Of a DNA stretch of 64,000 nucleotides, positions 12,398-23,077 are shown in pieces (positions within the stretch are counted from its first letter, which is position 1; every line of letters begins with the position of its first letter). The notes beneath the pieces were generated by a model. The model was not told where the DNA came from. It did not search any database and was given only the letters and a program-made list of their open reading frames with translations. A program made the translations under genes and the position numbers. Source of the DNA: Sparassis latifolia (taxonomy: Eukaryota; Basidiomycota; Agaricomycetes; Polyporales; Sparassidaceae); NCBI GenBank assembly GCA_018466975.1, contig CM031560.1, positions 2,604,001 through 2,668,000 on the forward strand. Reading direction: 5' to 3'.

Positions 12398-12735
12398 ATT
12401 CTCGCCAGGTTCCGGCAGCAATGGGAGAAGTCAGCAGAATTTTGTGGTGTCCGACAGCAGCGGGAGCAGGTAGCGCCAATTCGTGGAGTTCAACAGCTGC
12501 GGGAGAAGTTAGCGGAACTTCGTCGTCTCCGACAGCAGCGGAAGCAGGTAGGGTCAATTCGTGGTGTCCGACAGCAGCGGGAGCAGGTAGCGCCAATTCG
12601 TAGTGTCTAACAGCGGCTGGAGAAGATAGCGGAACTTCGTGGTGCCCTCCAACAGCAGCGGAAGCAGGTAGCGTCAATTCGTGGTGTCCGACAGCAGCAG
12701 GAGCAGGTAGCGCCAATTCGTGGTGCCCGATTGTA
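12398..12735 (+). repeat. 39-bp coding minisatellite (13-residue coiled-coil-like repeats)
   Basis: About eight units of roughly 39 bp. The typical core is GCAGGTAGCGCCAATTCG followed by TGGTGTCCGACAGCAGC. One frame, opening just after a CTAG at 12394-12397, encodes alternating 13-residue units such as RQQREQVAPIRGV and QQLREKLAELRRL. The multiple-of-three period and charged heptad-like pattern fit a coding repeat. The frame hits TAA at 12608-12610, where other units have CGA or CAA, then stays open in the same register to about 12735. Confidence 0.7.
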
Positions 12736-13087
12736 ACTTGATCGCCTTGGCAGCCTCTACTGTCCTTCGCTGCCGTGCTTCGCATTGTAAACATGCAGCG
12801 TCCCATTGACTGTGCTACTTAATACACGAGTTTCCGGGCAAAGCGAGGCAGGATTATTAATATAATAATCATCCTTCACAACTTGCAGTCCACCATTGCA
12901 CCTAAAGTCCGACTGCATTTATCTTGAACATCCTGGGCAGTACAACTTTGTATGTTGATTAAATGTCCTGAGCATGAGCCATCTGTCGTATGTCCGAATA
13001 TATGATATTGCACCAGTGAGTACTGTTCGTGAAACACCCGATTCAGAATAATGGTAGCAACCTGTGCAGGAGGATCCGAGACGGAAC

Positions 13088-14536
13088 TGGATGACTTCCC
13101 GTAAGGGATTTAGCGGTTAGCAGGGTCTTCTAAAGCTAACTCTGGCTTCGAAATATTTAACTCCGACAATTTGTCATCCAAATTTCCCTAAATTGGAAAT
13201 GGGCTACTAGACTTACTCGCTGACTCAGCACTCCGGGTGCTCAGCGAGTACGGTGGGATTGGAATGCATGCGGCACGCGGGCATGGCTCATTCACATCAG
13301 ACTGTCAGAACTAGGTAGAAATGCAAGACTACAGCTGCTGCTTCAATCATATGGAGGTACAGTGAATCATGAACACTTGAGACCAACAAGTCTGAGTGTG
13401 CACTCAGTGCACCGAGCCTTACAGAATGCAGAGGGAGCCCTGAGAGCACGAAGTCACACTCCATCCATGTCAAGTGCAGGTTAATTGAGAACTTACAGTA
13501 GAGCACATATATACTCTTCGCACACCTCTGCACGACCGCCACTACTTTAAACCACGAACACACTTCACGGAGTTCAGAACGCGCGATCACGTGACAGTGC
13601 AAGGTTACTGACGAGTACATTCATGATTGCGGAAATGGGGCCAAGCCTCTTGAGGAGTGTATGCAATTAAAAATGCTGTGAGAATGTGGAGGTGTGGTCT
13701 CAGGCTGTTCATAGATGGTACTCACATGAGGTAACTAGTGCCAAGCCTTCGGTCAGGGTACAGCAGAGATATCTGGGGTTGAGCGACAAATTAGCATGAC
13801 TATAGAGACAAAGAGAAAATCATCAGCATACGCAATGTTCGACAAAGGAAACATTACAGTTGGTGTCTGGATCTGTGTTGGTGCTCAGCATTTGCTGTGA
13901 GTCTGTCACTATTGTACTTGCACTCCAGGATGATGACAGATGTGCCAGATGGATAGGAAGGCAGTTACAGTGGCATTGCAATACACTAAGCACAGCGATG
14001 GAAGACGAGAAATGAATATGGCACTCACCCTGGTTCTGCCAACATGCTCCGCGTGGTCTCCCGCTCCCGATGTCAATAACTTACATTCCTCCAGCCTCTG
14101 CAGGCCCGAAAATTGTCTAGCCAGGCTGGCGCGCAAAAGATTTGTATAATAGCACCAACATATGTGTGATGAAGTCGGGGAGGACACGGGATACAGCGAC
14201 GAAGGCAGGGTGCGCGCGCATTCAGCGCGTTTAGCGCATTTAGCAAGCATTTAGCGCGGCTAAAGTTTAGAATCCACCTCAGAGTGGATCCTAAATTTGG
14301 CCTCTAAACCAGTTCTAAATGCTCGCTTAAGCCATTTAGAGGTGTTCAGGAAGTTCTTTCCTAATTCCAAAACCTTGTGCCGGTTCGGCAGCTTAGTCAT
14401 AAATCATCTCCGACAAATAAAATATCTATTTCAGGAAGGTTGTCAGGGACTAAACGGGCTGCCGAGGTCAGCCGAAGGGTTCTAAATGTTTAGAAACCGG
14501 CTGCTATCCGCTAAATCGCTTACGGGAAGTCATCCA
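13088..14536. mobile_element. Non-autonomous DNA transposon candidate with 36-bp terminal inverted repeats
   Basis: The ends 13088-13123 and 14501-14536 are inverted copies matching at 34 of 36 positions. They begin TGGATGACTTCCCGTAAG and contain GATTTAGCGG. Weaker inverted similarity continues inward, including a TTCTAAA block. TTTAGCG/CGCTAAA motifs recur next to both ends (13105-13145 and 14213-14520), as subterminal transposase-binding repeats often do. A strong hairpin (arms ACTCGCTGA/CAGCGAGT) lies at 13215-13249. No transposase ORF and no clear target-site duplication were found, so the superfamily is undetermined and the exact ends may be a few bases off. Confidence 0.65.
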
Positions 14537-14866
14537 CTCACTCTGAATCTCGTGACGGTTCACCGTCTAATGTTTATTATCCAGCAGCACAATAAATACC
14601 GGATTATGATTGCCTCGACGAAAAGGATTGACTCTAGTATAGTAGCAAGGAATGTGGTAGTCCGTCCTGGAGTCCGAATAGTCCGTGCGAGGATACCTAG
14701 ATACTATACATGTGTGTTGGGACCTTCGTCATGATAAAAGCAGAGCAGGAGGGAAGCGCAGACGTAAGATATCGCGATGTAAGATTACCAAATAGATTAT
14801 GATGAGAGGCGTCCCCTGGAGGCGACGCTGCAGGAACCGATCCGTTGTCCAATCCGAGTAGGCAGA

Positions 14867-16552
14867 TTAAAGCGCCTCCCCCATAACAAACTCGCCTTCG
14901 TCCTCCTCCTTGACCTCCCTGCTCACCTTCTTCGGCGAGCGCTCCAGCCAGCGGGTGGTGCGGCCAGGAAGCGGGGGCGACCCAGTCGAAGTCGGCGACC
15001 CCATGTTCGTGACAAAGAGCGGCGCAGAGCGGGGGAACGTCGGCGACCCTGGTGAGTCAGGCGGGAGCAGCGCAGTCTGCGAGGTAGAGCGCCCATGGCC
15101 AGTGGGGGAGTCGTCCGACGACACGCTATGCATTGCGCGAGCGTGCGTGCGCGGAAGCGTGCTCGCGCTCGCGCTCGCTGCAGTCCTCACGCTTGCGCCC
15201 GCACCGAATGGTGAGACGTTGCTGGGACCCATAACGTCGTCGACAATGCGGTGCAGATCGTCGGACTCGGATATGAGTGGGTCGACGAGAGTCTTCGGTG
15301 GAGGCCACACCGCCTCCTGGAAGATCGAGCCGGAGTCGGAGGCGCGCAGGCCAAGTAGGTGCGGGGAAGGCGTGTTGCGCGCGACCATGGCCGTTTCCGG
15401 CAATGGCGATGGTGCATGAGAGTACGACTGTGCGCGCGAATCCATCGAGCTGGGATAATCTTGGTACGACTGCATGCGCGGGCCGAGGTCGTAATCGTCC
15501 ATGTCCTCGCCCTCGAGCAACATGCTGCGACGCGGGCGCGGCTGTCTCCTGAAGAAGTTTAGTTTCTTGTGTTGGTGACGCCGGTAGAAGAACACCACAG
15601 CGAATATCAGGCCAATAAAAGCCACTCCGCCGACGACGCTTCCAATAATCACGCCGCGCCTTGTCGCAGTCGACATTCCGGATGAAGGGTCAGCTAAGGT
15701 AGAAGGGAAGGTCGTGTAAACGGTACTGATTGGGACTCCGTTTGACGAGATAACAATCTTCGACGTAACCCACACCTCAGTGCCATTGTTACTTGTGCTG
15801 CTCGTGGGGTTGGTGTGGATATTGAACTGGAAGACGTCTGAGAGTTAGAAGACGGTGTGGAGGTCGGCGTGGAGGTCGGCGTGGCGGTTGAAGAATTTGA
15901 GGAGGGCGACGGTGTATTTGAAGACGTGGATGCACTCGAAGATGTACCAGACGACGTGACGGACAGTATTGAAGAAGGTGTGGCCGAAGGTGTTGATGAG
16001 GGTGTAGATGACTGTGTAGGTGGGGTCGAGCTTGGGCTGGTGCTGCTGGACCTGCAAACAAGCTCAGTGATTGCAGAATGCGAGGACAATGAACGTACGT
16101 CGGAGATGAAGATGGTGGAGGAGTGGTTGTATCTGACGATGCGGAGGAACCATCACTTGCAGCGCTCGAGCTCGAATCGGAAGCAGATGCTGTAGGGGAG
16201 TCCTGGGAAGAGGAGCCGGATGATCCAGAGTCCGACGTGGGGCCTGCAGGTTGAGCAGCGGTGGCGGAGCTGTCTGAGCCACCCGAGCCAGTCGAAGTGA
16301 CGAACGGCTGGAAATCTTGTCTGCGTAACTGTTCCTAGCTTTCAGTTAGAATTACTGGTAGTCTGTGGTCTATACATACGTTTTCTCCAGTAATGAAATA
16401 GATGTCCACCGCGGCCGTTGGCTGAGTTGGGTCTTCTCAATCAGGTTTTGTATCCCCGAAGGGAGAATCGAGCGCACCTGTGACGATGACATGTCATCAA
16501 CTTTTCTCCGTTTCGCAGAATTACCGCCTCTTCGCCCGCCGGTGAACACCAT
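14867..16552 (-). CDS. Ser/Thr/Pro-rich single-pass membrane protein (mucin-like), second copy
   Basis: Reading on the minus strand, an exon ends VDIYFITGEN. The next (about 16320-16097) encodes VTSTGSGGSDSSATAAQ and further Ser/Thr-rich sequence up to a GTACGT donor. Another exon encodes SSSTSPSSTPPTQ repeats. After a CTAAC branch point and CAG, the following exon reads VFQFNIHTNPTSSTSNNG. Then come VWVTSKIVISSNG, a membrane span GVIIGSVVGGVAFIGLIFAV, FFYRRH and a long Ser/Pro-rich cytoplasmic tail ending EGEFVMGEAL. Topology matches the gene at 9402-10681, suggesting distant tandem paralogues, though tails differ. The intron inside the Ser-rich region has no obvious GTRNGT donor. The first exon (near 16552-16470) and start are tentative. 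Likely a heavily O-glycosylated surface protein or wall sensor. Confidence 0.68.
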
Positions 16553-16960
16553 TGGGTAAAGACGAAAGAAATGAGGGCAAGAGTATGATGAGCGCTAGGA
16601 ACACGCTCAGCTATCGCCGTAACGGGAACTTTTGTCCACGTGGGCACAGCCTTGGAAGCGCCCGTGAGTGGCGCTCAACCGTTCGTTCACTTCGCAACTT
16701 TTCGACTGAGCATCATGTGGAGAAAGCCAGGCATGTCTTTTCATGAACTTAGCGCGATCTGCACGACAAAGCACATTTCGTCTGTAGTTAAGCGTCGGGC
16801 TTCGACATGTTATGTGAGACGATCGTGGTGAAAACATTGGATTGAGAATGTGATATGATTTGGTTGGATCTCGATGCTTCCTCCAGATTCTCCACGTGCT
16901 ATTAACCGTACTACTCGATCACCGCGACTGCATCTCGAGCACCGACGGTGGTTGGCAGAA
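16553..16960. other. Divergent intergenic region
   Basis: Separates the minus-strand mucin-like gene from the plus-strand oxidoreductase and presumably holds both promoters. No TATA box or repeat stands out. Confidence 0.4.
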
Positions 16961-18911
16961 ATGGCTTTCCGTGTCCTACTTCTCGGAGCTGGTGAGATCA
17001 ACTTTGGTGAGTGTTATGTGCTAAATAGGCCAGCTATCTCGTGGAACTGAGTGTTCAATGGTCAGGTTCGGTCGAAGGACCCATGTTCGTCTTGAAGCAT
17101 ATCTCGCTCATTAGAGACATAACTGAAAAGAAATTGTACAGACATTACACTTGGAACAGTACGTTCATGCTGCTTCATATATTCTTTTTTTTACTGTGTC
17201 TACAGGAAGTTGGGTTCGCGACTGAAGGTCGTGGGACTTATTGACCCAGATTATGAACGAGCGAAGTTTGCACTTGAGTCCAAGTTCAACGGCAACTTTG
17301 GGCCAGCATACTCAGAATGCAAGCTATTCCAGACGGTTGAGTCAGCCGTACAAGGCTTACCAGTTGATATGCATCCGCAGTGCGTCAAGTCTTCCTACTT
17401 AATCCATAGATGCTCAGATATTTACTAACATAGTTTGGCCATCGTTGGTGCACCACCTTTCGCGAGAGGAACTGATTTACCTGGTCAGGACCTCGAGCTA
17501 CAGCTCGTTCGGGCGTTCCCGAGTTGTGCGCTCTTCATAGAGAAACCGGTAAGTAGTGGGCCGGAAGATGCATGCTGGCGAGTGGCTGCGGAACTAGAGG
17601 GACGAGGAACGCTTGTTGGAGTGGGGTACATGCTGAGATACTCCAAAGGTGATCTTTTTTTGAAGTTCCAACGTTGGAACGGTACTTATTGCTTCAGCTC
17701 AGCTGTCCAAACGATGAAGTAGGTATCTAATTTGATCACGTTATATATGGACGATGACAGCATTGTCGCAGGAAAATAATCGAGGATCATAACATTGCCG
17801 TTATGGGTACCAATGCGAGATATGTGATGGCATAGTGCGTCTTATCCGTTATCTTGAATTGCCCACCTATCAGCACTCTCATCCAGCGAGTATGCCAGAA
17901 AGCCGGTAAGGCCACATTTTCCGGTGGCATCCCATGAAAAGACCTTCACTCCTGCGTCCTACAGTCATGGTGGGACAAAACTTCGTCAGGGGGTCGTACG
18001 TAGCTCAGCGAACTGAACTGAAATTGTGACCCGGGAGACTAAATATCTTGGCTTCTAGCGATTGTTGAGCAAGCAACTCACTTCTGTGAGCTCTCTGTGG
18101 CTGAAAGTCTTACAACTATGCTGACCAATCCAAGGTGACCTCTCGCGCTATTTCGGCGGAGATATCTCCCTCACCTCCGTCTCCGCACACACGGTCGAGC
18201 ATGACGACGCTCCAGGTCACCTCTCTGCAAAGCGCTTCGACGAAGAGCCCATTTCCCCGGAGAACCGCCTTCCCCGCTTAACGAGTGCAACGTGGAAGTA
18301 CAAGAGTGGTGCCGTAGGGACTCTGACGCATGTCATCGCATTGCATGGTGAGGGTTTCTGCGCTTGGATGGTAGGGTCACGAGAAAGCCGAATGAGAGCT
18401 TTTCAGGAACGACGTATGACACGGAGTTCGAAGTCTACGCAGACGGGTATCGCTTGAAGCTTGTTGATCCGTACGATGCGCCAGTGCTGTACGTGCGCAG
18501 GCCCGGCGCTGCTGCAGAAGGTGTGCTGCTTCGTTTTTATGGAAGCACACCATGCTATATCACTAAGTTGTCAACAAATATGCTCTAGATGTCTATTCCT
18601 TCACTGGGGCATGTTTCAGATGATCCCGTTGATTTTGTTATGCTTACGAAAACTCCATCTTCCACAGGACGATCCATTCTTTACCGAACTTTCGACTTTT
18701 ATAGATGTTGTTGAGGATTCGCAATCACACACAAGAGCGTGCATCCTGAGCACGTACGCAGACGCCGTCCAAACTTATGAATTTGTGCGTGTCACTGCGA
18801 AATACATACGGTTACTTGCTTAACGAATTATTTATGTATTAGACATGGCGCATTCGCCGTGCTGGAGAGATGTCTACAGCAGAAGAGCGGGCCGCGCAGC
18901 ACAGCAAATAG
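16961..18911 (+). CDS. Gfo/Idh/MocA-family NAD(P)-dependent oxidoreductase
   Basis: Starts MAFRVLLLGAGEINFG at 16961; the intron falls inside the glycine-rich nucleotide loop, which continues SVEGP. A beta-strand with its acidic end (KVVGLIDPDYERAK) follows. The family signature EKP appears as SCALFIEKPVSSGPED, then GVGYMLRYSK. The C-terminal substrate domain includes NARYVMAYEYARKPSWWDK and IVEQATHFCDLSRYFGGDIS. A late block is GTTYDTEFEVYADGYRLKL. It ends AEERAAQHSK with TAG at 18909-18911. About ten short introns are needed. The family oxidises or reduces sugars, inositols and related alcohols; the substrate here cannot be read from sequence. EKP carries the usual catalytic lysine, so it should be active. 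Confidence 0.88.
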
Positions 18912-19209
18912 ATAATGACAGATCATTTCTTACTGGGATGAATACATACACTGCCTCCGTGAGTGCAAGTCGGATGTGGTAACAATTACTTGTTCGAGGC
19001 GTAATCGCGTGCTCGAGCGTTGGGAAGAGTGGAAACATATGACCGAACTGTTGTGAGGATAAAGCATAGAGGAAGACTGGAAGAGCTGATAACCACGGGC
19101 CAACACTTCTGGCTGATGTCAGTTCACAGAATAAGTTTTCCGGGCAAGAGAACGTGAATACGGACCTCCAGCTAGAGAGTAGTTCTAGAGTAACGTTCCT
19201 AATACTGCT

Positions 19210-20888
19210 TCAGACGACCCTTCCATCTGAATTCTCGCTTTCCGAATAGGCATCGTCGTCATCATCCTCGTTCCCTAGAGAGGAATCCGCGTTCCTACTG
19301 TCATTATCCGGAGCCGGATCTGTACCGTCCACCGAACTAGTCTCGGAACCAGGCATCGATCCATCCCACTCCAACTTGGCATTTGGGAAAAGGCGCAAAA
19401 GATATTCGGTGACTCGAACAGGGTCCTGTGGCCGAAGCTCCACTTCCTCCACTTCGGACTCTTCATCATACGGCCCCGAGAAGCTAAGTTCCTTTAAATT
19501 AGGATTTGAGATCGAAGGCAACTCTCCGAGCAACTCGACAACATCGTCGGTCTTTACAGGGGGAAGTTGTAACACTTCCAAGAGGGGGCAACAGCGTGCC
19601 ACTTCAACCAAAGAAGAGAGTGATGGTACACGGCTTCCCTCATACATCCTCAGCTGCAGGGATTTCATTTTGGGCCAGGAAGACACCATATCCCGCACAT
19701 CTTTGTCCGTGACCGACACCGGATCTCTGACACTGATGTCGAGATGTTCAAGTTGATGCATGTCCAGCAATGGTTCTATGAGTTCCATTATCTGCCACTC
19801 CGGGGTAACCGAGAGCGAGTACAACAACATTCTGACCGAAGTCATTGTCCCGGCGAATCTCGAACTCAACACGGAGAAACAACGGCAAAGCCCCTCCAGG
19901 TCGGCGTTATCAGTCTCGGGATCGTAGGTGAACCACCGTAGGCTCGTGGACAATATGGATTCGATGAACTTTATGACTTTGGAAACATGCCCGTCTACCC
20001 ACAGGATCTCCAGCTTTGAAAATCCTGAAGCAGATACTCTCTCCGTTTCGGGCACGTCATCGAGGTCGACGAGGAGCCTGGTGAGATTCGGCAGCAGGGC
20101 AGCTACACGAAAGGCCTTGGAACACCTCCTGATGTCGAAATTCTTTAATTCCTCAAGATGTGCGATGCATCCTAGATCTGCAAAATCGACATGAAGACAT
20201 AAACTGAGGTCCTGCAGGTGAGGCGCTAGACGGCCTAAGGCGCAAATAGTTTGTTCCACAGTGCGGTTATGTGCGATTGAGTCCCGATCTTCCGGCCCGC
20301 CAAGAGAAAGATCTAAGCGACGAAGTAACGGAGGTACCAACGACAGAATCTCTGTTCGAAGAGGAGCTTGACTGAAACTCAGTGACACGAGCGACGGGAA
20401 TAGTAAGTTTCTCCCTGCGAGGAGAACAAGCTGCGAGATTATTAAGCCATCAACCGGTGAATGATGGCTTTCAGTGTCGACTGCTATAGAACGGACTCGA
20501 CGCGAATAAAAGCAAAATCTTGTCCACTGGTCTTTTGAGATGCAGCCGCGGAGGACCTGGTAAGTCGGCACGGGAGTACGCCCAAAGGTTGTGAGTATGC
20601 TGTGAGTTATAATCCAGGGGGGTGGGGGACACTCACATATACCATCCGCTTATTCCCATACCTGTCATTGACCTCCATCTGCGAGAGGAACGCCGACAAT
20701 ATATTTAGTAGAGGCATCAAATCACGTAGATGCTCCCACAAGGAGTCCAGCGCCGGATCTAAAAATATTTTGCTGGTGTGTGCCAGAGCCAGGAGAGTCT
20801 TCCGACTTTCTGAGGGATCCAAAGCATCGTGTGTGATCCATCCGACAATATTGGAGAGCGTCTCTCGAACCCAGAATACCATATGCAT
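19210..20888 (-). CDS. F-box/LRR-like protein, copy 1
   Basis: Two exons joined in frame: 20888-20637 (84 codons) and 20556-19210, splitting at GTGAGT and CCAG, for about 532 residues. The first exon carries a degenerate F-box: WVRETLSNIVGWITHDALDPSESRKTLLALAHTSKIF (broken here after 20 for brevity) and LDSLWEHLRDLMPLLNIL. The second opens VLRGCISKDQWTRFCFYSRR and continues as irregular leucine-rich repeats, ending in an acidic Asp/Glu/Ser tail. F-box proteins link substrates to SCF ubiquitin ligases; the substrate is unknown. MHMVFWVRETL at 20888 was chosen as start because it fits paralogues, but an in-frame ATG lies at 20921. Same architecture as 26538-28237 and 34568-36362. Confidence 0.8.
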
Positions 20889-21289
20889 TCTCGTGGCCGC
20901 TGTTAGATAAACTGTGTGCAAGAGATTACTGCCGCCTCTCGATAAGTTTTACGAGTAGTCTCACCACCTTATACTGAAAGTGAATGTTGTCCGCAAGCCT
21001 CATTTGACACCTGAGTTCGAGCGATATCACGATGATCGATTGGTGGTGGATGACGCGACTCGCTTTATGTAACCGAGCGTTGCAAACATACGGGGCAAGA
21101 AAAATCTCATTGTGCTAGTCGAGGAACTTGGCATAGAGCGGCCCTAACTTTGAAAGTATCGCCCATAGCACAATACAAACATGTATTAAAGACATTGTTC
21201 ACGGACTAAGTCGCAGGCTCCCTTCGGAGAAAGACAAGTTCGAGGATATAAGACACAAATGTACCACAGTATCTGACCAAAACCCAGGC
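20889..21289. other. Intergenic region between F-box copy 1 and the ADC-fold gene
   Basis: Promoter-side sequence of the F-box gene and 3' flank of the next minus-strand gene. No repeat or other gene was seen. Confidence 0.4.
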
Positions 21290-22328
21290 TCATTCAGACT
21301 CTTCACTCATCTTATGGATGATGCCCTCTGGAACCTGAACCTTCAGCTGTGAAAAATGGAGTCCGATGCTGTACGGAACAATGTCCGGGAAATCAACTCC
21401 ATCAGCAATTCGAGTCCTGACCTTCTGTGTGTCAGGGTCAACGACAGTCAGACCGCCCTTCCAACTGATAGGCTTCACGCGGCCTCGATAGTCGGCCACG
21501 TCAACGGAGACCCAGTTGTCCGTGCCAATGCATCCGTCCTGAGCAGCTGTAGGCGACGCTTCCAGCGGTGGCTGTACGAGAGTGAAGGGTATGGGTGAAT
21601 GTTTCAAATTCAGGGGAATTTCAGGTAAGGAAATCGCTCTGAGTCGGATGTTCACTGCGAAGAATGGGGTATCGCTGAAGATCGAGGATTCAGGGTTTTC
21701 AAACGACGTTGGAGCAAAGACTTTGACTTCCATTTCCCCATCTGAGTTGGGTGCGAAGGAAAACTTGGCAAGCGTCTTGGGAATATTCCAATTCCGCCGA
21801 CCTGGTATAGTTTCTCGGATTAGAGCATCGTGAATTGGGTTTCTATCGTGGCTGCTCACCATTGATGACGGAGTTCATAGCTGAGACATAGATACGGGTG
21901 ATGCGAGGCGCTTCTGCTGGTTTCAAGCCAGGCGGTGACTTGAATGACCCAGGTATGAGGATGAGTTCATCATATGGACCTATTCAGAGATGAAAAATTA
22001 CTCCGCGAGATATTGATATTACTCACCTGCAGGGCTCTCGGTATAGCGAAGAAGCTGAATCATCCCATGATTCCCAAGGTATGCACCCTCTTCGGTGGCG
22101 AGAGAGCGCGAGTGCCCGTGAAGCGGGTCAAAATAGCCCGGCGCAGACATTTCCCCCTTCTTGGGCCAGTGGAACAACGCGGTGAAGAACCACCACGCCT
22201 GCCGAAACCAAGCATCAATTGGTCGGATACAGCACATTTTACTTTTCGCGGCCCATCGCTTTACGCACCTCGCCTTCGAACAACCACGGTGCAGGTAAAT
22301 CAGAGACTGGCAAATGGTTGCTATCCAT
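21290..22328 (-). CDS. Acetoacetate-decarboxylase-fold protein
   Basis: Four exons read cleanly: 22328-22269, 22198-22027, 21979-21860 and 21801-21290, giving 287 residues. The start is MDSNHLPVSDLPAPWLFEGE. Conserved landmarks follow: AWWFFTALFHWPK, LGNHGMIQLLRYTESPAGPY, DELILIPGSF, RITRIYVSAMNSVINGRRNW and NIPKTLAKFSF. The GMIQLLRY, PYDELILIPG and NGRRNWNIPKxLAxF blocks are typical of fungal proteins with the acetoacetate-decarboxylase-like beta-cone. Family members are mostly uncharacterised. A lysine lies in NIPKTLAKF, but whether it is the Schiff-base lysine cannot be judged here. No signal peptide, so probably cytosolic. A decarboxylase or a non-enzymatic ligand binder are both possible. 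Confidence 0.8.
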
Positions 22329-23077
22329 GTGAGGGAAATGAGAACAATGTTAGGGTGCTTGATCTATACCGTCCTAACTTTAAGTACCGAAAAGTGCACT
22401 TCGGAGCAGAAGTTCTGACGGCAGGAGCATTGCGTATCTATATCGGGGTCGTGGCCGAGAATGCGCCACCGAGTGCGGCAACGCCGGTAGTAGTACTCAA
22501 TAGCTGACATTTGAACGCGTGAACCGCCCGTAATATCTCCTGAATGTGACCCCGAGTGTTTCAGTATACCTCAACATGAACTGCAGACCTGTTAAGCCGC
22601 CTACTAAGTGAAGAAGTGCAAGTCTGCAGAAGCAGTCTCATTGCTTTACACCACGGCGGCCGAAAAGGGGGCATCAAATCGGGGGATCTCGACCTGCTCG
22701 GTAGGACAAGCAAAGGCGACAATTAATAGGGAGCACTTCAATGGACTTCACGACAGGTAAATTGACATACCGGACATATCTACTTACCGGCAATGGTCTC
22801 TGTTGTGCAGCAGTCTCGAAGACTCCTGAGGTGGTAGGGGATCCAATTATTCTCGCCCAGATATATAACGCTCAATGGTTGCCCCAAGTATTACATCCAA
22901 ACCGGGAGGGAGATGAACCTCAATCCAGTCTGCACACTCGGAAAGTACGGTGCACCTAACGGCGGACTACAAACGGCATAGTAATTTAGTTGTGCAAATG
23001 ACACAGCAAGCAATACAACAACAACGCGCAGAGTCCAACCTCCATACGTACATCATTGCTGGTCCAGGACGCTACAT
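22329..23077. other. Intergenic region, nothing recognised
   Basis: About 750 bp between the ADC-fold gene start and the stop codon of the eIF3e gene. It should contain the promoter of the former and the 3' UTR of the latter. A plus open segment at 22741-22959 has no supporting features. Confidence 0.4.

Noticed and set aside
15789..16061. His/Pro/Arg-rich frame over the second mucin-like gene
   Set aside because: Shadow of the STP repeat in a different register; it does not connect to the membrane segment.
21974..22507. Plus-strand 177-codon frame
   Set aside because: Antisense shadow of the ADC-fold gene, whose four exons on the minus strand join in frame and match a family.
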